This document shows positions 9,849 through 18,208 of a stretch of 21,010 nucleotides of DNA, piece after piece. This stretch comes from Heterotrichella gracilis (lineage: Eukaryota > Sar > Xanthophyceae > Tribonematales > Xanthonemataceae). The first letter of the stretch is position 1. Each line of letters opens with the position of its first letter. Both the position numbers and the translations under genes were made by a program. The notes below the pieces were generated by a model, which was not told the DNA's origin, did no database searches, and saw nothing but the letters and a program-made list of their open reading frames with translations. The stretch is taken from assembly GCA_032358255.1 (NCBI GenBank), contig JAULBX010029588.1, positions 1-21,010 of the forward strand, read 5' to 3'.

Positions 9849-12800
9849 TCACCCGTCGCTCCACGCGTCCTCGTCTCCACCGCCCCCCTCCCCCCCCTCC
9901 TCGCCCCCCTCCGGCCCCTCCTCCTGCGGCGCCCCCCATACCACCACCGAGTAATCGTTCCCCCCTGTGTACAGCTCCTGTAGCTCTGGGTTGAACGCGC
10001 AGCAATTGATGGTCTCGAAATGGGCGCCTGGGCAAAAAAAAAAGTAGTATTAGGGTTTGTTTAGGGTTGAAGGAGCTCCTCTAGGCTGTACTTGTCACTA
10101 GTGATCTTACTCCCTACACGTCCCCCAGAGTGGGATTTTTTAAGCCCTATAGAAAGAGTCGCACTTACCCTTGAGAAACTTCTCAAGGCATATCAATCCC
10201 CTATACTAGGCCCTGGACCTTAAGCTAAAATCTAGGGTTTACAAAACCCCTCCATTACTGTTTATACCCACCCTTGAGCACCCTCTTTGCCTGCCCCATC
10301 TGCACATCGAACACCCTTGCACCACGCTCAGGATATACAGACCCATACATTAGGTCTGCATAGCAAACACACGAGCCACACCACACATGCTGCACCTCTG
10401 TGTCAGCAAACCATTTCAAAAACCCTTTGTTAGGGTTTGCACCTACCCTTGAGCACCCTCTTTGCCTGCCCCGACTGCACATCAAACATCTGCACCACGC
10501 TGCCAGACGGGTGGAACAGCGTGGAGCCATCGCCAGACAGCGCCACCTGGCGGGCCTTGCTGGCGCGGTTGTGGGTGCCCGGGTAATTCACCAGGAGGTG
10601 CCTGCAAGGGGTGGAGCTTTACCGTGTGTCTTTCGGGCGCGTACATTTATTTAAATTGACTTCAAATACTTTCAGGAAAATTACCCCTTTTGCTTTTACT
10701 CTCCTCCGTTCGTTCCAAAAAACATGCATCACACGACTGTGGAACTTAATACATATGTGTGACTCGTGTGGCTCACAAGGAAAAAACAAATCCCACCTTT
10801 AGCTTTCACTCTCCCATAGCCTGACCCTAGAATCGTTCCCTGCACTGCAGTCCAACTCGTGTAGAGACCCCCACACTCAGCGCGCCCTCTCCACCTCCAC
10901 CTCCACCACAGATCCCCACCCCTGCTCACCACCACCCCCTTCCTCTCCATCGCATACCCCTCACCTGTAGCTCTCGCTCTCCAACAGCCTGGTTCTGGAG
11001 CTGTTTATAAATGGAAAAATAAATTATGTACTGCGGACATGCCATTTTTGACTCACAAGCAAAAGTCGAAATCCCCACCTGTAGCTTTCGCTCTCCCACA
11101 GCCTGACCCTGGAATCGTTCCCTGCTGTCAACCACTGCAGCCCATCGCGGGTGGGCACAACAGCAGTCACCGCCCCTTCATGCGCTCTTGACACGCGCTG
11201 CATAGCGGCAGCCTCCGCAGTGGACGCACCACCCACCCTGCACAGCGATGATTCAGGGTTTAGGGCTTGACATGCAAGTGGTTGGGGTCAAGCACACCAC
11301 CCGCACTGATCAGGAGTGCTGACGAAGGCTTGGTTGAAAGTTCAAGAGAAACCCCCTTGCTGAGTACATAACAGGGTGGCAAGATTCAAGAGCTACATTC
11401 CAGCGAGGCCATGATTCCATTCAAATAGAAATTGATAACTCATACGATTGGGCGCAAGTGAAAGCACAAACACTTTTCCTCCCCTCACCTGCCCTGCCCC
11501 CCTTGCCCCTTGTGCGTGTGCTGTGCGTCAAACACATGCATCACACCGCTGCGCCGGATGTCCCACTGGAGAACCTGCACATGGTAGGGGTTTAGGTTTT
11601 TATGTTGTACAAGGTACGGTTTTACACTCGCCACCCAACATGCAAATCGCATCTAAGCACCACAAACGCCACATCCCAGGCAGTGTCAACCTCCAACATT
11701 TATTTGGTAAATTGTCTTGCATCAAACGCACTTATTGATTTCAAATTCCTAATTTTTTTGGGTTTTTATTTTCTATGCAAAATGTTGAATTCGGCACCCC
11801 ACACCCACCACAGCACCTGGCCGTCACCCCCCCCCGCCACCACCTCCAACTCGCCCCTTTCACTCACACCCCCTCCGCATGCCCCGCCAGGAGCAATTCT
11901 GAACATTATACTTTCCACTTTCGCTCATTACCCATGAGAAAAATTCCACAATAAAAAATACCTTTACAGATTCATTTATTTTGTAAATTTGTTCCAATCC
12001 GCACCTGGCCGTCGCACCCCCCCGCCACCACCTCAAATTCCGCCCCCTCCGCCCACGCCACCGCCCACACCCCCTCCCGATGCCCCGCCAGGGTGTGCGT
12101 GAACCCCCCCGTTGCAATATCACACAGCCTCACAAGAGGGTCTGAGGTCCCCACAGCAATGAGGGTGTGGGTGGTGGCCAAGGGGGACATAGCCAGGGAG
12201 TGCACGCGGGAGGGGAGGGAAAACTCCGACACCTGCTCGGTGGTGTTGGTGTCCCAGACCTGCACCATGGGGATGTGGGGATTTGCATTCGGGGTGGTGG
12301 CAATTTGCAAGGGTTTCCAGCGAATGAGCAAAGCGCTGCATAAAACTGGAGAATCATTCCTGGTCTTTGGTGGTGACAGGCGGAGGAAAAGGGTGAGCAC
12401 CTTTAGGATTCATGCGTGCCTTGCAGGGCATCCTTCAGTGCAACAGCGCCCTGTCGAAAGTCATACATAACCCTCCAACCTTCAACCTCAGCCTGGCGGC
12501 CCCGCGTGTAGATGGTGACTTTGCACAATGACCTCCCAGCACCGCGCAGGCAAACACTATCCAATGGGCGCGGTGGGTTCCCCACACTTTGTTTTTCTTT
12601 TTGGTTTTTGAAATTTATTTTTTTTCCATATTTTTTGTCACACTGCGATGATTTGATCTGTGTCGGTCTCACCTTGACGGTCTGATCATATGACCCAGTC
12701 ACAAACAGCCCCGAGTCAATGGGGTACCACGCCAGGCTGGATACCGCGTATCGGTGGCCCCCTGGCGACCCCCTGTTTATCTTGAACACGCACTCGCATT

Positions 12801-13676
12801 CCTCCCCTGGCCTGAGCTCAGCGGCTTTCACGTCGTACACTGCCACCGATGTATCGCTGGAGCCTGCGCAGGAAGTGCAAACTCTTTTCAGAAAATACTA
12901 AATATATACAGATAGATCAACCAGGTTCATCCCATGAGAGCATCCTTATAAAGTCGAGCAACACTTGCGGCAACTGGCTCGGATTGGCGCAGTACAAGGG
13001 GGGGAGGCTGTAATGGGCTGTTGGCCTAGAGGTAGTAATAGGCACAGACTCTCATGCCTTTGCGAAAGTCAACCCACCTGCTGGCACCAGCAGGTACTAG
13101 TTCTCGATGCACTCCAGGCAAACCCTAGTATGAACCCTAACGCAACCCTTGGCTAGGGTTTCCCTCACCTGCCAGCAGGTACCGGTTCGCGATGCGCTCC
13201 AGGTCAAACCCTAGCACAAACCCTAATGCAACCATTGGCTAGGGTTACGCTCACCTGCCAGCAGGTACCGGTTCTCGATGCGCTCCAGGTCAAACCAGTT
13301 GAGCCCCCCATTGTGCGCACTCTTGAACACCTTCCTACCAGTGAATGCAAGGGAGTCGAGCCTGCACAGGGAATTAGGGTTTAGGGTTTGTGGGATGTGC
13401 ACGGGCATGTGGGCATAGCAAAATGCGCTTGGCCTGATCATCTTAAAACTGCCTGTGGCATCTCACTCCGCTATATGGCAGCCCCCTCTACGATGCATGT
13501 ATGCGAACACTTGAATGGATTCTTTTTCCAAAAGTAATGTATTTATTAGTCCAAAAATAAAGAAGACCTCACCTGTCTGCAGCGTATTTGGCTTCAAACT
13601 GCTTGTCGGGCACCTCCCGTTGCCGCCGGGCCACCTGCGCTGCCAGGCCGCCAGGTGGCGCACCACGCTGGGGCAT
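9849..13676 (-). CDS. CSA: WD40 repair protein CSA (ERCC8 orthologue)
   Basis: Eight exons on the minus strand: 13676-13573, 13361-13255, 12863-12673, 12259-12005, 11574-11489, 11237-11079, 10601-10447 and 10027-9849. Phases agree throughout and give 411 aa (human CSA is 396). CSA is the WD40 substrate receptor of a CUL4-DDB1 ubiquitin ligase acting in transcription-coupled nucleotide excision repair in the nucleus. Matches to the family in order: GGLNWFDLERIENRYLLAG, HRYAVSSLAWYPIDSGLFVT, DQTVKVWDTNT across the exon 3-4 junction, GHREGVWAVAW, the DDB1-contacting DWD box QWDIRRSG (residues 222-229), LTAGNDSRVRLW, LLVNYPGTHN, CCAFNPELQELYTGGNDYS, and the C-terminal DEDAWSDG, which resembles the EDAWSSSDEEG end of human CSA. 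A Gly/Glu-rich insert precedes that end. ATG 13676 begins MPQRGAPPGG, a few residues before the conserved part. The gene appears intact. Its introns and upstream region hold several exon-edge copies, listed separately. Confidence 0.95.
10267..10329 (-). repeat. Copy of the CSA exon 7 end with donor
   Basis: Closely matches 10441-10503, the end of CSA exon 7, where the minus strand encodes GQAKRVLKG before the donor (GTGGGT in the copy, GTAGGT in the real exon). AAACCCTTTGTTAGGGTTT at about 10420-10438, an inverted telomere-like pair, lies between copy and exon. Confidence 0.85.
10770..10860 (-). repeat. Copy of the CSA exon 6 end with intron flank
   Basis: About 75 bases match 11050-11124, covering the end of CSA exon 6, its donor and some of the following intron (GGCTCACAAGGAAAAAAC compared with GACTCACAAGCAAAAGTC). 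The donor GT has become AA-type sequence in the minus reading (CACCTTTAGC instead of CACCTGTAGC lies just exonic of it). Confidence 0.8.
10961..10999 (-). repeat. Second copy of the CSA exon 6 end
   Basis: TCACCTGTAGCTCTCGCTCT and the bases after it repeat the donor edge of exon 6 (11074-11111). Exon 6 therefore has two downstream copies in the same intron. Confidence 0.8.
11812..11890 (-). repeat. Copy of the CSA exon 4 end with donor
   Basis: Matches 12001-12090 (CACCTGGCCGTC, CCCCGCCACCACCTC and GATGCCCCGCCAGG-like blocks). The minus-strand reading frame of exon 4 (GHREGVWAVAW) is broken in the copy by small indels and a stop. Confidence 0.85.
13073..13250 (-). repeat. Two tandem copies of the CSA exon 2 end
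   Basis: The last 46 bases of the exon 2/donor region (13251-13296) recur at 13165-13210 with one mismatch (Glu to Ala in the exon reading) and, more decayed, at about 13073-13122, where a TAG appears in frame. Spacing is about 86-90 bp. Each copy is separated by AAACCCTAG...AACCCTAA...TTGGCTAGGGTT, which can fold as a hairpin. Confidence 0.9.
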
Positions 13677-15151
13677 GCCCAAAACCCTAGGAGGGCGTGG
13701 TGAGGGCTTGGGAGGGTTCAGGGCTGCGTGCGCTGCTGTGCCGCCAGCTGGCGGGTCATGCGCAATTTGAAACCCTACTAGGGTTCCTTTGGGCTGGCGC
13801 CTGGTCCCCTGTCTGTGAAGGCGGAACCCTCAAGCCTTAGCTAGGGTTTCTCCCGGCTGTGCTGCTGTGCTGCCACCTGGCGGTTGCGCCTGGCGTATGC
13901 ATGCGTATACACCAGCTGAAACCCTGTGCTGGACCCTACGCTAGGGTGCGCACAGCCGCGCACCGCTGTCACCGCTGTCGACGTCTGGCACTAGCTGCTG
14001 CTGCCTGTCAAGTCATGTCCAAATCTTTTGAGCACCTGAGTCAAGGGTGCATCAGCACTTGTGGTGGTGGCCACTGGGTGCGCATCTGACTGCCTTGGTA
14101 GAGGGTGCTGCACCCAAGGTGCGGCAACTAGAGGCCTCCAATTTGAGGTGAAACACTTGCATTGAGCAAGCTGGTCTAGGCACTGTTGGCGAAGACTTGC
14201 ATGCAGGTTGCTGCTGTACGGCTGGGGCAGGTTGTGGAGGAGGATGCAACCAGTTGGTAGCTGGCACCCCACCCTCCTAGAGACCTGTACTGGCTCCAAA
14301 TATCACGTGCTGCAGGCAGTGGGTCTTTAAGACGGCTGTACGCCCTTACTTTGCCGAGCTGAAACGTGCGTCCGAGCGTAGGTTCAAAATCGATGGGTAT
14401 GTGTGTCATATGCATGCATATTGAGGCATGCTCACATTTGCAATTTTGGCAAGTCGTATCACACCTTTACAGCACAAACAGGCTGTTTCATTGCTGGCGT
14501 TTGGCGTTTGTTAGAATTATATTGAGTGGTTTAGCCAAGCTGAAGTGCGCAGAACGGACGTACACACTTTCCACAGGCATCGACTCCGGAGGAAAATCGA
14601 AAAGAAAATCATTTTCTAATATTTACAAAAGGGCCAAATTACCAAACAGCTGAACTCTATAGAGAGCATGACTACCCATGTAACTGCCACTTAAAGTCTC
14701 GTTATGTGTGTTTCTCTTCTCAAAAATGTATGGTACAGTGCAGTGCTGTGCCCACGTGGCATGCGATCGTTTCTTATTGGCTGTGAATGGTAAACAAGCA
14801 GAACTCTTCTAGGATTTTGCCGCAGTGGCACTCATACTGTGCAGCTAAAGAATGACATGGGCGGTGCAGGATGCTATTGCAGTTTAAAACCCATGATAGT
14901 GTGGCATATGTCACATTTTGCTGTAAAAAATCTGAAACTGACGTGTACTCGGGTGCGTGGTGCGTGTCAATGCTGCAGCAGCATACGGGTGGAATTCATT
15001 TCATGTTATCGTATACTGTCTCTACCAGACTGCTATCCTAAAATCGTATTGCGTCACTGCACTGATGGCAAAAGCTGGTGCTTGGAGTCCAAATTGTTAT
15101 TGCGGTTGAAAAGTGTAAGTTGTACAGTTTGCGTGGCATAATTAGAGGCTC
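13677..15151. other. Intergenic region upstream of CSA
   Basis: Presumed CSA promoter and 5' leader, plus the 3' flank of the orphan gene. Positions 13680-13960 contain repeated segments, listed separately. From 14000 to 15150 I see no supported gene. A minus-strand open stretch from 14415 (beginning MHMTHIPIDFEPTLGRTFQL, 79 codons) is the most protein-like but has no recognisable relatives. Confidence 0.55.
13680..13960 (-). repeat. Repeats of the CSA start region
   Basis: Two segments upstream of the CSA ATG (about 13728-13765 and 13857-13905) resemble the beginning of CSA exon 1 and each other. On the minus strand they read RQLAAQQRT and RQVAAQQH, compared with GGLAAQVARRQR in the exon. 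The first contains its own ATG and a 13-codon ORF (MTRQLAAQQRTQP). Inverted AAACCCT/AGGGTT pairs at about 13770-13788, 13826-13850 and 13918-13947 separate them. Confidence 0.6.
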
Positions 15152-16609
15152 TCAATCATCATCCCTTCTCCACTTTGGCATCTGCATCGCCAGAATGTCC
15201 AGTGAAACTGTGTTCCCGTTTGGCTGTGTGCAGTTGTCTGTTTGCAGGCGCCCGTTTGTTGCCTGCACTGCAGGCGCTGAGTCGCCTGGAGCATCTTCGG
15301 AACTGGATGATGGCCAAATGATCTGTGGCTGCTCATCAATGCACATCGGTTGCTCCTGCAGGTTCTGCTCCCAGGATTGTGGAAGCACGCCCAGAGGGTG
15401 CACATGTGATGACGCCAGCGGTGGTGGTGGCGCATCAATAGCCTTGGCGTGGAGCTTGCCTGTCTGATTGTCACTCCTCCCTTGCAGAATGTCCTCTCCC
15501 CTGATTGTATCGCGAGTCCCCATGTAGGCAGGTGCATGAAGGCCATGGCGGGCTGGGATGACATCATTGTGTGGAGCAGCTGCCAGGTGGATGGTGTCAA
15601 GCAGGCAGCTGCTGGCGTTGAGACCAATGTTGCCGGAGCTGCCATGCGAGTTCCCCTTCACAGTGCCACTTGATGGGAAGAGGCTGCTGCTGTTGTTCAC
15701 AAGATGGGATGTGGCCTGTGACTCCTTGCGCCTTGGCTTGTCTTGCAGAGCTGGCAGGCCTCCTGAGTCAAGATTCGAATTTGGGCCTGGTGCCCCTCCT
15801 TGCTGTGCCAGAATGGCATTGCCAATCCCGCTGACGCTTGACTTCAGGTTGCTTGAAGGGAGCAGAGTGCGTGGCTGGTGACGTGGCTTCAGGCCAGTGG
15901 GCAGTGCTGGTGTCACCTGAGGCTGCATGGTGGCTGATGTCTTGGGGTTGTTCTTGGTCAATCTGTCAGACAGCATGTCCAGCAGAGTGTCTGACTCGCC
16001 CACATGGAACTTGCTTGCCTGGCCTGCATGGCCATCAGCCATGCGCATGGGGATGGGTCCTGCGTAGTGCTGGGATGCATTGCTCATGTCCCATGCATCT
16101 TGTGTTGGTGTCCTGTCGTCCCTGCCCATGCTCTCCAGCAAGTCGTCGCTGCCAGCTCCCAGCCTGTGTGAGACAAGGTGTGTTGCAAAGTGGTGTGGTG
16201 GCACCTTCTGCTGCAGCTGCAGGCCAATTGGCATTGCCTGGCCTGGCAGTGGCAACGCCAGGCTCAGCTTGGAATCTGGGGCTTCCCAAGAAAGGGAACC
16301 TTGCAGCTGATCCTCACAGTCCTCAAAACTCATCCCTTGGGAGGTTGGTGCACCATGCTGCCAGGAGTAAAGCTTGTCCTGGGTTTCGAGACCCTCAGAG
16401 ACCGGGTCTGTGGTTGGATGCTGCCCCAGAACACTGTTGGTGGCACCGTCTCGGCTGCACGGTCCCTGCTGTCCAGAAAGTTGCTTCCCATTCATTCGGA
16501 GTGCCTGCAGGTCATGCTTTTGATGGGTATTTGCTGCTGGGCCAACCGTTGCCCGAGACTTCTTGGTTTGCTGCAGCTTTCGCCGCTTGCCTCCCATCCA
16601 CGCCAACAT
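15152..16609 (-). CDS. Intronless orphan, disordered protein of 485 aa
   Basis: A single uninterrupted ORF of 485 codons, the longest in the window. It starts at an ATG with A at -3 (GCAACCATG) after an in-frame TGA about 24 bases upstream. I do not recognise any domain. The N-terminus is basic and looks like a nuclear localisation signal (GGKRRKLQQTKKSR, residues 6-19). The rest is rich in Ser, Gln, Pro, Asn and Asp with little hydrophobic core, which predicts disorder. Short amphipathic acidic stretches (SFEDCEDQL; ESDTLLDMLSDRL) could bind partners. The C-terminus is MPKWRRDDD. A nuclear regulatory role is possible but is only inference. Open plus-strand frames over the same bases are Cys/Trp-rich and look like antisense shadows. 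The lack of introns sets it apart from its neighbours. Confidence 0.6.
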   Translation of the reverse strand: MLAWMGGKRRKLQQTKKSRATVGPAANTHQKHDLQALRMNGKQLSGQQGPCSRDGATNSVLGQHPTTDPVSEGLETQDKLYSWQHGAPTSQGMSFEDCEDQLQGSLSWEAPDSKLSLALPLPGQAMPIGLQLQQKVPPHHFATHLVSHRLGAGSDDLLESMGRDDRTPTQDAWDMSNASQHYAGPIPMRMADGHAGQASKFHVGESDTLLDMLSDRLTKNNPKTSATMQPQVTPALPTGLKPRHQPRTLLPSSNLKSSVSGIGNAILAQQGGAPGPNSNLDSGGLPALQDKPRRKESQATSHLVNNSSSLFPSSGTVKGNSHGSSGNIGLNASSCLLDTIHLAAAPHNDVIPARHGLHAPAYMGTRDTIRGEDILQGRSDNQTGKLHAKAIDAPPPPLASSHVHPLGVLPQSWEQNLQEQPMCIDEQPQIIWPSSSSEDAPGDSAPAVQATNGRLQTDNCTQPNGNTVSLDILAMQMPKWRRDDD

Positions 16610-18208
16610 GGTTGCACCCTGCGATGTGACTCAGCCACTGTGCTTTGTAAGTTGAAAAAATGCACTGCTGTACTGTAACACTGTCTGTCACAGTTGAGTC
16701 AAAGAGGCTGATGGGTAGAGTTACAAAAGTTCCAGACGTTGAACCTCTGAGAGACGGTGCCTTTCAAAGGTTGCCAGCACTGACTGGTGTGGCAATTCAA
16801 AACCCACTTGGCACCGTGAGCAAGACAATACTCAATGTTAGTTGTGCTCAAACCGTTGACTCGACACCCATTTGACAGTCCCTTTCACAGACCCGAAGGC
16901 AAGAAGTGATGACTCATGATGCAGTTTGGGGTCCAAAAGCAGCAGTAGCAAATGCTGCATCGGATTCCGTGGACCCCTGCTGTAGGGTAAAGGGAATAGG
17001 GGTCCTAGGTCCTAGCTTTACAAAACCTAGGTCCTGGACCTAGATAGGCCTTGCAGGGCACCTAGTAAGGGGCCGGCCCAGCCGCTATCACAGAGCTGCA
17101 GCTCATGAGCAAAGAATTGTTCAAATTCTGGCAAGGTTTGGGGGAGTAGAAATACAGTAAGGAGGCTTGCCACAATTGCTGCATGCCAATGCAGGCTGCA
17201 CATGCATGCCAATGCAGGCTGCTCATGAGCTCTTTCCGGTGGCACGAAATGACGCTGAGCGTAGCTTACTGAGGGCAAGTGAAATGGCCCACTGAGTGCC
17301 AATGAAATTGCCCAGGGAGTGGATGGGGAAGCATTGGAAAATGTTGACAAGGTAGCAACTTGCTGTTTCACGCAAGTTACATACGTTCCAGAAGCCAGTC
17401 TGGGAATCAGCATCTAGGTCAATTTCACAAGAAATGGTGATTCAAAGATGCCATCAATACAATGTATGCTATCGATGCCTCCCCCAAATATTATCAAAGC
17501 CGCATCCTGGTATTGCCAATTTGGACACTGCACAGATGGCATACTGAGTATGCAGTGTGGTTCAACCTTGCCAATGATATCCTGCACCATAGCGCAATGA
17601 TGCCCTAGTTAATGTGGCTGATAATATTTCTTGACTACAACAAATGATATCCACCTTAACAACTCTTCAACCAACCTTGTGGCAAAACCCCAGCTCATTG
17701 GTTGCTATCAATGATTGCAATGCATTGAACTTTGCTGAAATCCTGCGTAAGGTGAACACAGGTATGTTTATTTGCATTTGAATGCAAATGCAATTTGCAG
17801 AAAAGAAACAAAGCAATGCAACTGCAACTTGTGTACGCCACATAAGACATGAGTACAGCCTGTACGGCAGTAAAAGAAATGCTATACAAAAAGCAGCATT
17901 GTTTACCTGCTACATGGTTTACTAGCCATATGGTACACAATAGTGATGGGTTGTAACCTAAATTGCTTCAGGTTCACTGGTGACCCAGTCTTTAAGGCAA
18001 CAGGGCGGATATAGGTATGGTGTCAACCTATACAAGCACACTAAGTCTTGTACTACCCTGAACGCCCTAGGAGAAAGCTCTAAAGCCTTGCGCAAAGCAG
18101 TACATTCACTGCCTCATCTGCCTGTGTCACAAGCTTGAAACTATGTTTCTGATTATTGTGCACGCTGCATGGGTCTGGTGACTGTGGATAAGAGCATAAT
18201 GACGGACT
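16610..18208. other. Intergenic region between the orphan and dehydrogenase genes
   Basis: Presumed promoter of the orphan gene and 3' flank of the dehydrogenase. Nothing coding is supported; a 128-codon minus-strand open stretch at 17027-17413 shows no family features. Visible structure includes a palindrome around 17025-17041 (CTAGGTCCTGGACCTAG), a direct repeat of GCATGCCAATGCAGGCTGC at about 17181-17223, and an inverted TTTGCATTTGAATGCAAATG motif at about 17769-17790. Confidence 0.6.

Noticed and set aside
15838-16629. 263-codon plus-strand ORF, and 16178-16678
   Set aside because: Antisense to the 485-codon ORF, with a Cys/Trp-heavy composition typical of shadow frames and no domain.
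17027-17413. 128-codon minus-strand ORF
   Set aside because: No recognisable family, no splice context, and it overlaps simple direct repeats and a palindrome.
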